DNA from: Elephas maximus indicus
Lineage: Eukaryota > Chordata > Mammalia > Proboscidea > Elephantidae
Reading direction: 5' to 3'
Length of the DNA stretch: 64,000 bases
NCBI RefSeq assembly: GCF_024166365.1
Contig: NC_064836.1
Coordinates: forward strand, 36,128,833-36,192,832
Shown: positions 42,805 to 54,600 of the stretch, piece by piece
Layout: each line of letters opens with the position of its first letter
Numbering within the stretch: the first letter of the stretch is position 1
Notes under the pieces: generated by a model
Databases searched by the model: none
What the model saw: only the letters and a program-made list of their open reading frames with translations
Told to the model about the DNA's origin: nothing
Position numbers and translations under genes: made by a program

Positions 42805-42833
42805 CCGGTGAGCGACAACCGAGTGCAACGGCG

Positions 42834-42850
42834 ACCCATAATGCATTGCG
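42834..42850 (+). promoter_or_regulatory. ZNF143/Staf-type site between the two start regions
   Basis: ACCCATAATGCATTGCG closely matches the Staf/ZNF143 consensus (CCCA-N2-ATGCAYYRCG style). Its place between the candidate GABPA and ATP5PF first exons is typical for this factor at divergent promoters. Confidence 0.75.
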
Positions 42851-42859
42851 ATGGCGGGG

Positions 42860-42944
42860 AGGGCGGGTGGGGGCGGAGCCAGAGCCGGAAGTAGAACGGC
42901 GGCTGCGGCGGTGGCTCTCTGACAGCTCGGGACTGAAGTGCAAG
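42860..42944 (+). other. ATP5PF: Candidate non-coding exon 1 of ATP5PF
   Basis: A donor CAAG/GTGACT ends the exon at 42944; intron 1 then runs to 48474. The left end is an estimate from the ETS and GC-box positions. Another plus-strand donor, GTAAGA at 42310, could serve an upstream alternative first exon. Confidence 0.5.
42885..42892 (+). promoter_or_regulatory. High-affinity ETS/GABP site CCGGAAGT
   Basis: Perfect CCGGAAGT, the preferred GABP sequence, in or just upstream of the candidate ATP5PF exon 1. Two GC-rich boxes (GGGCGGG near 42861 and GGGGCGGAG near 42870) lie directly before it. Confidence 0.7.
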
Positions 42945-43494
42945 GTGACTGGGAGGGTAGTTGAACCATCTTGGTCCCTTGGGCCTCCGATTCTGGGTTT
43001 TCTCACGGGGCCTGGGCAGTCCTTCGCCCCTGCCCTACGGGAGGAGAGAGCAGCTCTATGTCCCGGGCACCTTCTCAGACTGGTCCGAGGTTACGTAGAC
43101 CTTGGCGCTTTTAGGCCCTGAAGTCTGTGTGGCTCAATAAATAATCCTGATAACACCCGCTCTGAGGGCAAATGGAGGGGGCGGCGGGGAGGCTGGGAAG
43201 CCGGGGGTCACGAGCTTGCAGCCTGGCTGGAGCAGCTCAAGGTCAGGCGCGCGAGGCAGGTCTGCAGCCAGGTCAGCTCAACCGGGTCACGCGGGAGACT
43301 CCTGAACTGTTTAGGCAGGACAGGCACCTTAAGGGGAGAGAGAGAAGGGCATTAGTAATGTTAAAAGTTTGCATTCCAGCTAAAAATGTTGCTGCTGCTA
43401 GAACTTCGCTAGGCAGCGCTGTGGGTTGACTTTGAGAATATGCACTGAAGAGGCGTCGAATGGACTAACCTTTGACTTCTCAGTCATCGCCCTG

Positions 43495-43640
43495 AACGCC
43501 CGAACCATGCCCTCCTGCCACAAGGCCTCTGCGCATGCTTTTCCCTGTGCTTGTAACCCTCTTTCTTCGTTTATTATATTCTCATTCTTGAAGTAATAGG
43601 GAAGCCTTGCCCAATCTTCTTAAGCATTCCACTTGCGACA
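43495..43640 (+). mobile_element. L2 LINE fragment
   Basis: ACAAGGCCTCTGCGCATGCT and CCCTGTGCTTGTAACCCTC; cut short by the adjacent AfroSINE. Confidence 0.6.
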
Positions 43641-43648
43641 CCCCGTAA

Positions 43649-43788
43649 ACCAAAAACTTATTGCTGTCAGTCAGTTGTGACTCATAGTGACCCTATAGGT
43701 AGAGTAGAACTGCCCCACAGGGGTTCCAAGGAGCGGCTGGTGGATTCGAACTGTCGACCTTTTGATTAGCAGTGGTAGCTCTTAGAAC
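43649..43788 (-). mobile_element. AfroSINE
   Basis: CCAAAAACTTATTGCTGTCA to GATTAGCAGTGGTAGCTCTT. Confidence 0.88.
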
Positions 43789-44135
43789 TTAGCACAGTTG
43801 GTATTGGATACTGATTTGTAGAATAACATCTGTTTTCTGTGTGCCAGTAGACAGTCCACACTAAATGTTTGTTTGTTCCTTGAGAAAAAAGAATAAGGAA
43901 CAAATTTAGATACTGAGAGGAATGTGTTCATTTTGGGGACAATATTTTTTTTATATAGGACTTAGGAGGGAATGAGAGCTGTTGAACACACAGATTTGGA
44001 GTTCAAGGGTAAAAAAATTAGAGATATGATTTGGAAGTCATTTGTCCCTGTTTTTTTATTGGTGGTCCATTGGGTTGGTTTCTACTGATAATCAGAATAA
44101 TTCTAAATGGGATTTCACCTGTGTTATAGGGTTGC

Positions 44136-44296
44136 TGGAGCCCTGGTGATGCAGTGGTTAAGCTACAGCTGCTAACCAAAAAATCGACAGTTCGAATCCA
44201 CCAGCCACTCTTTGGAGACCCTATGTAGCAGTTCTGCTCTGTCCAATAGGGTCGCTATGGGTCGGAATTGACTGGACCGCAATGGGTGTGCGTGTA
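44136..44296 (+). mobile_element. AfroSINE
   Basis: GGAGCCCTGGTGATGCAGTG to GACTGGACCGCAATGGGTG. Confidence 0.92.
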
Positions 44297-44439
44297 TTAG
44301 GAATGACATCTTTGCTGCCATTAATGCCCTAGAGCAAATTCACTGTGGGAGTATCGGCAATTGAACGTTTTTCAGACATGGTTTTATCATCTGTGAATGA
44401 AGGATGAGAAAACCTGCCTCTAACAGTATTCCTGTAAGG

Positions 44440-44512
44440 GTACCAAAAAAAAAAAAAAAAACCTATTGCCCTCGACCTTTTGGTTTTAACCCCTGTGCGG
44501 CAAGGATTCCCT
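44440..44512 (-). mobile_element. AfroSINE with internal deletion
   Basis: CCTATTGCCCTCGA joins directly to CCTTTTGGTT and GTGCGGCAAGGATTCCC; most of the body is lost. Confidence 0.75.
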
Positions 44513-44707
44513 AAGAGTACAAGGGAAGACTACATATGGAAATACTTTGCGGACTATTTAGGGCTAACCAAATGTTAGGTTACCTTACTGCTGAGTGTTA
44601 AATGTATCTTTAGATTGCCAAAAGGGAAAATATACATTGAGTTGCACAATTTTTTTTTTTTTTACATATTTGTGTTTGAGTCAAATTCCACCACTGTGTG
44701 CCTCTGG

Positions 44708-44768
44708 ACCAGATACTTAAAAAAGAAAGAAGGAACAGACCAGATACTTAAAAAAGAAAGAAGGAACA
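44708..44768. repeat. 31-bp tandem duplication
   Basis: ACCAGATACTTAAAAAAGAA... repeated at 44708 and 44739 with almost no change. Confidence 0.88.
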
Positions 44769-44837
44769 AGTTTTGATACTGAGGGATGTGTTCATTTTTT
44801 GGACAAGTTGAGTTTTGGAAACCTCTAAATCTCTATC

Positions 44838-45395
44838 ATGGATTGAATTGTGTCCCCCCAAAATATCTGTCAGCTTGGTTAGGCTATGATTCCCAATATT
44901 GTGTGGTTGTCCTCTATTTTGTGATTGTCATTTTCCCATGTATTGTACATTCTAATCTTTGCCTATGGTTAATAAGGCAAGGTTAGATTATGTTAAAGAG
45001 GACTAGGGTGGGATCGTATCACCCTTACTAAGGTCACATCCCTGATCCAGTATACAGGGAGTTTCCCCGATGGGTGGCCTGCACCACCTTTTATATTACA
45101 AGAGATAAAAGGAAAAAGAAGTGAGCAGAGAGTGGGGGACCTCAGGCCACCAAGAAAGCAGTGCCAGAGCAGAGCACATCCTTTGGACCCGAGGTTCCTG
45201 CGTGAAGAAGCTCCTAAACAAAGGGAAGGTTGATGAAAAGGACCTTCCTCCAGAGCGACAGAGAGAGCCTTCCCCTGGAGCTGGTGCCCTGAATTTGGAC
45301 TTGTAGCCTACTAGACTGTGAGATAATACATTTCTCTTTGGTAAAGCCATCCACTTGTGGTATTTCTGTTATAGCAGCATTAGATAACTAAGACA
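44838..45395 (+). mobile_element. MaLR-type solo LTR, nearly complete
   Basis: ATCATGGATTGAATTGTGTC start; GATAATACATTTCTCTTTGG replaces the usual AATAAA; end TTAGATAACTAAGACA. About 558 bp, the longest copy here. Confidence 0.9.
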
Positions 45396-45611
45396 ACTTG
45401 AGTTTCTATAAAAGGGAAATGATGATAAGAGACACCTTATAGGGTCATTTGTTGTTTGCTTGAAGTTTTGCTCAAGGATTTTCCCCTGGCAGGGTATAAG
45501 AGTAATATTATGAATTCTTTTAATTTCATCGAATAGTTGGCTTTCATCCTTGTAGGTGAAGGATATTTTGTTGATTGGAGGGTTTCTTTTGGTAGTTTTT
45601 GTATGCTAGTC

Positions 45612-45815
45612 CAGGGTTACTCAACTTGATGTTTTGGACTGGATGACGGGGACTGTCCTGTTTAGCAGCATCCCTGGCCTCAATTCACTAGATACCAGTA
45701 GCACCCATCCCAGTAACAACAAGCAAAAAATGTTTTCAGACATTGCCAGATACCCTCCGAGGGGTTAAACTCCTCTCCTTTCCTCCTCCCCTACTCCTGT
45801 TTGAGGATCACTGCT
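45612..45815 (+). mobile_element. hAT-type (Charlie/MER) DNA transposon remnant
   Basis: CTGTCCTGTTTAGCAGCATC and ACATTGCCAGATACCCTCCG belong to a common mammalian non-autonomous element; the exact name is unsure. Confidence 0.55.
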
Positions 45816-45971
45816 ACTCTGCTGTCTTCTAGCTTTGTGCCTCTCTGGTGGGGTTTTTTTTCTTTTTCCTTCTCAGTTTTTTTTCCTCCAACTACTGTGG
45901 AAGGATATTTATGAACAATAAAATAAAAACTAATAATTAGAAAAATGAAATGAAGACATAAAAGCCCTTAT

Positions 45972-46728
45972 TTGTTGTTGTTAGGTGCCGTCGAGCCAGT
46001 TTCAACTCAGCGACCCTATGCACAACAGCACGAAACACTGCCCAGTCCTGAGCCATCCTTACAATCGTTACGCCTGAGCTCATTGTTGCAGCCACTGTGT
46101 CAGTCCACCTCGTTGAGGGTCTTCCTCTTTTCCACAGACCCTGTACTCTACCAAGCATGATGTTCTTCTCCAAGGACTGATCCCTCCTGACAACATGTCC
46201 AAAGTATGTACGATGCAGTCTCGCCATCCTTGCCTCTAAGGAGCATTCTGGCTGCACTTCTTCCAAGACAGATTTGTTCATTCTTTTGGCCTCTTCAGGC
46301 AGTCCATGGTATATTCAATATTCTTCGCCAACACCACAATTCAAAGGCGTCAGTTCTTCTTCGGTCTTCCTTATTCATTGTCCAGCTTTCACATGCATAT
46401 GATGTGCTTGAAAATACCATGGCTTGGGTCAGGCGCACCTTAGTCTTCAGGGTGACATCTTTGCTCTTCAACACTTGGAAGAGGTCCTTTGCAGCAGATT
46501 TGCCCAATGCAATGCGTCTTTTGACTTCTTGACCGCCGCTTCCATGGCTGTTGATTGTGGATCCAAGTCAAATGAAATCCTTGACAACTTCAATCTTTTC
46601 TCCGCTTATCATGATGTTGCTCATTGGTCTAGTTGTGAGGATTTTTGTTTTCTTTATGCTGAGGTGTAATCCATCCTGAAGGCTGTAGTCTTTGATCTTC
46701 ATTAGTAAGTGCTTCAAGTCCTCTTCAG
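45972..46728 (-). mobile_element. RTE/BovB-like LINE, 5'-truncated
   Basis: About 750 bp, nearly identical over long runs to the 540-1258 copy. Two open pieces of the reverse-transcriptase C-terminus (45937-46281 and 46295-46507) are separated by a frame break. Confidence 0.93.
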
Positions 46729-46851
46729 CAGGCATAAATTACTCTTAAATTGCTATAAAAGCTTCTAAATGCTTATTCCGAATTTACGTGTTACTGTAGA
46801 TCAGTTTACTACCACTGGTTCGAGGATCACACCTTGAGCAGCACTATTATA

Positions 46852-47035
46852 ACAGGAGCCCTGGTGGAGCAGTGGTTAAGCGCTTGGAAGGTCTCTGCAA
46901 AAAAAGATACGGCAGTCAGCTCCCATAAAGAGTACAGCCTTGGAAACCCTATGGTGGCAGTTCTACTCTGTCCTATAGGGTCACTGTGAATTGGAATCTA
47001 CTCAATGGCAACCGGTGTTTTTTGTTTTGTTTTTT
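46852..47035 (+). mobile_element. AfroSINE with shortened body
   Basis: GGAGCCCTGGTGGAGCAGTG joins early to GGAAGGTCTCTGC; tail CTACTCAATGGCAACCGG. Confidence 0.88.
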
Positions 47036-47192
47036 AAGTAACTTAACATAAGTCAAGTGTCATTGGGCTTTATTATCGTTATTAGGTAGTTGGGGGGATG
47101 TAAGATGGTGGGGGGGTACAGGGAGCATGTTAGCATGTCAGGTTTTCACTTTGTCTTTAAGGTTCAGAAATTTTACCAGGCTACACTGAGGT

Positions 47193-47408
47193 ATGGAGTC
47201 CCTGGATGGTGCAAATGGTTAATGACCTTGGCTGCCAACTGACAGGCTGGAGCTTTAGGTCCACCCAGGGGTACCTTGGAAGAAATGCCTGGTGATCTAC
47301 TTCCAAAAAATCAGCCATCAAAAACTTATGGAGCACCATTCTACTCTGACACACATAGGGTCACCATGAGTCGGAATCGCCTTGATGGCAACCGATTTTG
47401 TTTTTTTA
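47193..47408 (+). mobile_element. AfroSINE, older subfamily
   Basis: GGAGTCCCTGGATGGTGCAA head, AAATGCCTGGTGATCTACTT body, CACCATGAGTCGGAATCGCC tail. Confidence 0.88.
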
Positions 47409-48474
47409 TATTGTGGTACGAGTCTTTTATCACCATTCCAACATAGGGTTTGGTAAACTCAGTTTAGAGACTCAGTCTTCTGAGCAAAAATTTTCTTCTG
47501 CTAATTATTTATTGCCTCTTAATCTGTCCTTTTTTTTTCTGGAATTCCTGTTTGTATGTACTTGTAATTTGAAATAATTTTTACATTTGATCTTTCAGGC
47601 CGCTAAATAAGGTCTTAACAGGAATCGCCTTCTCCTTTAATTTATTTACCAAAATTTTTTTTAGTTAGAAAATCATGTGTTTTAGCTTAAGGAAGTCTAA
47701 GGACTTGGAGGTCTTTAAGTGCTTATTTTTAAAATTCAGGTTTTCGTCTTCAGAAATTCTGTTCCACTGGGTATGCTCATGAGGCTGTACTACTTGATCC
47801 TCCCCCTCTCTTGTACTGGGCTCCTGTGGGCTGAGGGCTGTTTTTCTTTGGTCATTCTTTTGGGCTTAAGTTTAGTGCTACAGTGTTGTCGAATGGCTGC
47901 GATCCTGCAGTTGGAGCAGGCAGAGCAGCCTCTGCCCAGGGATCTGTGAAGTAGAAAGTGCCAGGCGATTATTCCTGCCTGAGGCAAGTGGTTCAGTCTC
48001 CCTGCCCAGCTCCCTTTTGGCCTTTTGAGGGGGTCAGAGAAACATGGGGCATTAATCGGGGGTCACTGTTCTTTTCTTACTGGTGGTAGGTACAGTAGTT
48101 TTCCAATAGTCTAGTTCTACTATTTCCTCTGGTCCAAGACCAAGTTCATGGGAGAAGAAATACACCATACCAGATCTTGTGCTTTCTTCCTACCTTTACG
48201 CTAGTGGAGCCACATGCCTGGGTTGTTCCCCGGTTCCTAGGTCTCCACGGCCTTTTGGTTAAGAAGCGAAATATTTGTAATGGGGAGAGGGAAAGGGAAC
48301 TATGGTCAGTGACTGTCCTAGCATTCTAGTCTGTCTAGACTGACTTCCGGTCTGCTTTAGTTCTATAACAATTAGAAGAATATTTCACGCTATATGATAT
48401 ATTTAGAAGTATATTACAATTACATATGTATATACATTTTACAGTATTATTAACATTCCGGTGCTTGTTTTCAG

Positions 48475-48651
48475 TAACCGAGTCACCATGATTCTGCAGA
48501 GGCTCTTCAGCTTTTCCTCTGTCATTCGGTCAGCAGTCTCAGTCTATCTGCGGAGGAACATTGGTGTTACAGCGGTGGCGTTTAATAAGGAACTTGATCC
48601 TATACAGAAACTTTACTTGGACAAGATTAGAGAATACAGGTCTAAGCGACA
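48475..48651 (+). CDS. ATP5PF: ATP5PF exon 2 (start codon and mitochondrial presequence)
   Basis: The exon begins after the GTGCTTGTTTTCAG acceptor. The ATG at 48488-48490 has an ACC just before it. It encodes residues 1-54 and the first two bases of Gln55, ending at a perfect GTAAGT donor. An in-frame ATG at 48461 lies in the intron side of the acceptor and is not used. Confidence 0.95.
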
Positions 48652-51600
48652 GTAAGTAGACAGACAATCAACCATGGTATAAATATAAATATTCAAAGTA
48701 TGTAAGTTTCAAAATGGTGATTAAAAAAAAAATTGCTTGGTGTTTGAAAGTATCCAAGAGCTTCCAGACCTGATCGTAGAAGCAATTCTTAGACATACGT
48801 GGGGTCTTAGAAATCATCTGGCAGCAAACTCTGTTTGAGAAAACAAAGTATGGTAGACGTTGATTAGCCTGGGGCCATAAAACCAATTGGGGAAAAGTTT
48901 ATAATTGAAGTATTCTGACTCTCAGTTGAGTGCCTTTTCTGTGACATCGTGATTTGGGGAAATGTATAAATGCAGCATTTGTTCTTGAATGCTGTTTCTG
49001 TAGTTGTAGATCTCGAGGAACGTCAAAGGACGAAAAGCTCGGAAGTGGTCTAAAGCAAATCCAGGAAAAACATGGTTACGGCACTCACAATGTTAAAGGT
49101 GGATGATGACCTCAGCCATCATGATGTCTAGCCCCCAAACCTTAGGAAAAATGGTGAATGTCGAGCTATTCCATTTGCTTTCATTTAGCTGTACACCGTG
49201 TACAAAACACCGGGGTATTACACAAAGTGACAAAGAGGCTTCTTCAGTATTCGTAAAGTCTCATAGGGATAGAAAGCTTTTAAGCAAGTAAATATAAGAT
49301 AAAATGGGTTAGAGAGTGGTGGTGATTCAGTGGTAGAAGCCTTGCCTTCCATGTGGGAGACCCAGCCAGTGCCTCTCACGTGCAGCCACCGTTTGTCTGT
49401 CAGTGGAGGCTTGCATGCTGCTATAATGCTGTTCAGATTTCAGGGGAGCTTCCAGACTAAGATGAACGAGGAAGAAAGGTCTGGTGATCTCCTTTGGAAA
49501 AATCAGCCAACAAAATTCCTATGGATCAAAATTAGTCCAGACCACAGCCAATCATGGGGATGGCACAGGACCAGATAGCATTTCATTCCATTGTGCATGG
49601 GGTCTCCATGAGTCAGAGGCTGACTCATAGGAGCTAACAACAACAAAAATGGGTTAGGTGCTAAGATACTAACACATTCAGTGTTTGGGAGTTTGTAGGA
49701 AGGAGTGCTTTCTAGCCAGAGGTATTTTAGAAGGCTTCTTGGAAGAGTTAATACTGTATCTCAGCTTCGAAGGAAGTATTCATGATCATTCATCCTTCTT
49801 GAGAAGTCACGGACACTTAGGAATTCTGATTTTGTGTGAGTTTATGCACACAGTTTGCTTATAGCTGGAAAGAGTTCTGAAACTCCCAGAAGGTCATCAG
49901 TAGATACCATCCCCAGAGGTCTACTCCAGGTTGAGAACCATTGATGGAAAGGAGGGTGAGAGTGGTTGCACAACTTAAAGATTATAATCAGTGTCACTGA
50001 ATTGTACATGTAGAAATTGTTGCATTGGTGTATGTTCTGCTGTGTATGTTCTCAACAACAAAATCAGTGTAGAGATGTTGGACAGATAAATGGGGGTGGG
50101 AGGAGAATATCTCTTAGGAGAGAAGAATGGTGTGCACAAAGATGTGAAAACAAGCATAAAATATACTTGGGAAACTAATTGTGTTTCCCTGGAGTGTAGA
50201 GTCTCGAGTGTAGTGAGCAGTAAGGATAGAAAGAGGTGAAACAAGGAATGGAAGGCCTTGATTGTAGATTAAGCAAAAAAGTTATTACGTGATAGGCATT
50301 TGTAAAAAAAATAAAGGTTTTGTGTGGGATAGGAGGGTAGAATGTGGTTACTCTGTAATTTTAGTCTCGGTGTTTAAGAAGAATTGGAATGACAAGAGAA
50401 TCAAGGCAGACATTTTAAGAAAATGTCGTAATCCAGGAGTTAGCTGATGAGAGCCTGGACTTTGTAGCAGTGGGAATAGAAAAGTGACAGACTTGAGACA
50501 TTAAGAGACTGAGACCTGGTCTTGGTGACCTGGCAGAGAGGCAGAGGAGAGGGAGCAATCAAAGAAAACAGTGATGTGAGACTGGGTAACTAACAAAAAG
50601 GTGATGCCTTACCAAACGTAAGGAGGAGAAACAGTGAAGGGGAAAGAAATGCATTAAGGTGCCATGTGCTCTGCTAGACATTGTTATGAAGCTGTAGATG
50701 TTATCCCCACTTTACGTATGGGAAAACCAAGGCTGAAAGGTTAGAATTTGCCTAAAATTACATCATTCGGTAAGTAGAATAACAGATCTTTAGCCAGGTC
50801 CATCTGAACTCCAGACCCCATTCTTTGACTATATCCCTTTCTGTACAAAAAGGTAATACATCAGTTGTAAACAAGTTGAAAACTATAGTATCTGGTGGCA
50901 CAGTGCTTAAGTGCTTGGCCACTAACCCGACGATCAGCAGCCGCCAGCCTCCCCATGGGAGAAAAGACCTGGCAATCTTTTCCCATAAAGATTACAGCTG
51001 GGAAACCCTGTGGAGCAATTCTGCTCTGTCACATAGGGTCGCTATGAGTTGGAATCAACTTGGTGGCACAGAGTGACGACAATTTTCTGTCATTAGAAGT
51101 TTAATGGTCTTGGTGTCTGGAAACTGCCAAAGATACAGGAGACTACGCAGGTGTGCAGGACTGATCAGGAAATTTGAATGTCTTCTGTCCAGAGGTTGTG
51201 GACTCTTAATGTTGATGCTGTTTGCACTTTGTCCTTAAAAAGCCTGTCCTATAAGAAGTCAGTCCTTAGGTGTAATCTGAATCTAAGGAAGGTGATTGAT
51301 TCAGTCATTTGTGCAAAAAACACAACCTGAAGAAGCAAAAAACTCTGGACTGGAGTTGAGCTCTGTGGAATTACTAGCTCTTTGTGGCTTATTTTTCTCC
51401 TGCATAAAATGGGGATGATAACAACAGAGCCTATAAATTAGTTTTTTTTTTTTTTTTTTTAGTATTCATTAGCTGGGAACCCTGGTGGCGCAGTGGTTAA
51501 GTGCTATGACTGCCAACCAAAAGGTCGGCATTTGGAGTCCACCAGGTGTTCCTTGGAAACGCTATGAGGCAGTTCTACTCAGTCCTATAGAGTCACTGTG

Positions 51601-54600
51601 AGTCAGAATTGACTCAATGGCAATGGCTTTGGGTTTTTTTTTTTTTTTTTTAATATTCATTAGATGGAGCCCTGGTGGCACAGTAGTTAAGCACGTGGCT
51701 CTGCTAACCAGAAGGCTGGCGATTTGAGCCCATCAGCAACCCCACAGGCGAAAGATGTAGCAGTTGGCTTCTGTGAAGATTAAAACCAAAAAACCCAAGC
51801 CTGCTGCTCTCAAGTCAATTCTGACTCACAACAACCCTGTAGAACAGAGTAGAACTGCCCCAAGGGTTTCCAAGGCTGTAAATCTTTATGAAAGCAGACT
51901 GCCGCATCTTTCTCCCTTGGAGCTGGTGGGTTCAAACCTCCAACTTTTGTTAACAGCCGAGCGCATTTAACCACTGTGCCACCAGGGCTCCTCCTGTAAA
52001 GATTCCAACCCGCTGCCATGGAGTTGATTCTGACTCATAGTGATCCCACAGGGTTTCCAAGGCTGTAAATCTCTACAGAAGCAGACTGCCACATCTTTCT
52101 CCCTCAGAGCTGCTAGTGGTTTTGAACTGCCAACCTATCAGCAGCCTATCACTTTAACCACTGCGCCACGAGGCCTTCTGCCTTGGGAGCCCTATGGGGC
52201 AGTCCTCCTCTGTCCAATAGGGTAACTGCTGAGTCAGAATCGATTTAAAGGCAATGGGAAAGTATTTGTTAGGTAAAGAAATATGAGTGTCTACTTTGTC
52301 CCAGTCATTGTGCTAGAGCCTGGGGACATAGTAGCAAAGAAGATGGGCGGGGAGACATACTCAGTTGAGGAGGCGGAAGATTTCTGGACCCTTTTTATCA
52401 CAAGAGAGGGCATACTGAAGGTACAGTAGCCACCTAGCTTTAACCAGTAAATCATTGAGATGATTTCTGGACCCTTATTATAAGAGAGTACGTATTGAAG
52501 GTACAATAGCCACCATCTAGCTTTAACCAGTAAATTGTTGAGACTGGCTGGATCTTCTAAAGTTTTGTGGATCCCAGAGCTGGAAGTATATTTGGTTGAA
52601 GACTATCTAGACTGCACTGTTCATTTCAATACCCACTATCTACATAGAACTTTAAATTAATTACATTTAAATAAAAATTCAGTTCCTCAGTCACCTTAGC
52701 CATATTTTTAGAACTCAGTAGCGCAATAGGACTTCTTGTTAGTTGCCATCGAGTGCACTCCAACTCACGGCGACCTCACATGTGGAAAGTAGAACTGCTG
52801 CATGTGATGTTCAAGGATGTGACCTTTTAAAGCAGATTGCCAGGGTCTGTTTTGTGGGTGCCTCTGGGTAGGTTTGAACCGCCAACCTTTCAGCTAGTAG
52901 TCGAACAGTTAACGATTTGTGCCACTCAGACAACTCCCCATATATGACTGGTGGCTACCATATTGGACCACACAGATACAGAGCATTTTTACCACCACAG
53001 AAGGTTCTCTTAAACAGTACTGATCTAGGAAAAAATTGAGTCTATCACAAGAAACATCATTAACAAATTCGTAAATAGGAGTTGTCTCCTTATGTATGTT
53101 TTGTAAAAGTAAATGTTAACACAAGACCCTATGCTTTGATCATAGGCATGTGTGAAGTTATTATTACCCTGGGTAGAATTCTCACTTGTAAATTCCTTAA
53201 AGTTATTAATGTTCATTGATAGGCAGTAACCAGAAAAATTTGTGAAACGAATCCATTAGCTCTAATTGGCCCTGCTTCTGGTCCATGATTTTATCTTTAT
53301 CTTCCCAAAGCACAACTCTCATTTTATCATTTTTTTGCTTAGTGGATAAGATACAAACTTCAAGACTTAGCACTTCAGGCCTCCCATGACCTAGGCCTGC
53401 TGGCTGTTTTATCTAGACTACTTGGTGTTCCCCCTCAGAGCCAACACTTTGCCATCTCCATGACTTTACATTTTCAGCCGGTTCACTGTTTCAGATTAAA
53501 ATCTGACCCGGCATGCCTGAACTACCTCAAATGCCACATTTATTAATGACATGTTCCCTGATTAGTTCAGCAAAAAAAGTAATCTCAACTTGAATAGTTT
53601 TTTGTTAAACGGTGTTTTTGAAGCTTATTGTTGTGCTGTAAGTATTTGTAAGCATGTTACTTTATTTCTAAAATGCAGCTTCTGAGGATAGGAAGTATTT
53701 TCCTTCTTTGATAGGCTCCTGTTAGAGAGACTTATATTTACTGTTGCTGTCGTTGTTAGCTGCTGTCCAGTTGGCACTGACTCATAGTGACCATATGTAC
53801 AACAGAACAAAACACTGAGGTCCTGTGCCATCCTCACAGGCATTGCTATACTTCAGCCCAATGTTACAGCCACTGTCATTCCATTTCATTGAAGGTTTTC
53901 CTCTTTTTTGCTGACCCTGTACCAAGCACGATGTTCTTCTCCAGGAAGTGGTTCCTCCCGATAACATGTCCAAAGTACACAAGACGAAATCTTGCCATCC
54001 TCGCTTCTAAGGAGCATTCTGGCTGTACTCCTTCCAAGACAAACTTGTCTTTCTGGCAGTCTGGTATATTAGATATTCGTCGCCAACACCATAAGTCAAA
54101 GGCATCTCTTATATGACTTATACAGTATTTAGTGCTGGCTGATTTAAAAAAAAAAAAAATTTTTTTTTTTTTTAGATTTCAAGGTAACAGATACCTTAAT
54201 AGGTAACAGGTTTTGAGCACTTGCTGTGTGCTGAGTGGTGTATACGCACTATCTTTTTAATTCTTCTAGCAGAAGGACCTTCACTTTTGAAGTTCAGAGC
54301 ACTTTGTGATTTGTCTCTGTTTACACAGTTACCAGACGATAGAGCTGACAGTCAGGTGGAAGTGACTGCAGAGCCCAAGCACTTACCCATCACACCTCAT
54401 TGCAGTTTAGGCCCTTAATAAGTATCCTTGACACTAAAAAACCTTGAATTTCAGAGATTTGTTTGAAGTTGGCTCATTTATGTGAAACTTCATTATACTG
54501 AAATGGTTTGATTTGAAATTCAAGTGGGAATACTTGGCTTCTTTCTGAAGTCTGTTTTTCCCTACACAGGTACCTTTTAAAAGTCTATTAAAACTTGGTG

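Larger units (their letters stand above)
42726..42810 (-). other. GABPA: Candidate non-coding exon 1 of GABPA
   Basis: A strong minus-strand donor GTAAGT (42725-42720) follows GAAGTGGGGG. The exon's upper end is an estimate placed short of the ZNF143 site. An alternative minus-strand donor, GTGAGT near 42214, would put exon 1 further left. Transcript data are needed to choose. Confidence 0.4.
41860..42960. promoter_or_regulatory. CpG-island bidirectional promoter of GABPA and ATP5PF
   Basis: Sharp rise in G+C and CpG against AT-rich flanks, lying between the divergent 5' ends of GABPA (minus) and ATP5PF (plus). It holds two ZNF143-type sites, four ETS cores, a YY1-type site and GC boxes, and no TATA box was seen near the candidate starts. 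The head-to-head arrangement of these two genes is known in human. The GABP sites suggest autoregulation and coordinate control of the ATP synthase subunit. Confidence 0.9.
42945..48474 (+). other. ATP5PF: ATP5PF intron 1
   Basis: Carries AfroSINEs, one full MaLR-type LTR, one hAT-like MER fragment and one RTE 3' end, listed separately. In 42,945-43,490 and 47,420-48,420 I recognise no gene or repeat family. Confidence 0.7.

Noticed and set aside
42588-43121. 177-codon open frame across the promoter and ATP5PF first exon region
   Set aside because: Crosses the candidate first exon, splice donor and transcription-factor sites, and resembles no protein family I know.
48461-48487. Upstream in-frame ATG before the ATP5PF start
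   Set aside because: It lies on the intron side of the TTTTCAG acceptor (exon begins at 48475), so it is absent from the mRNA.
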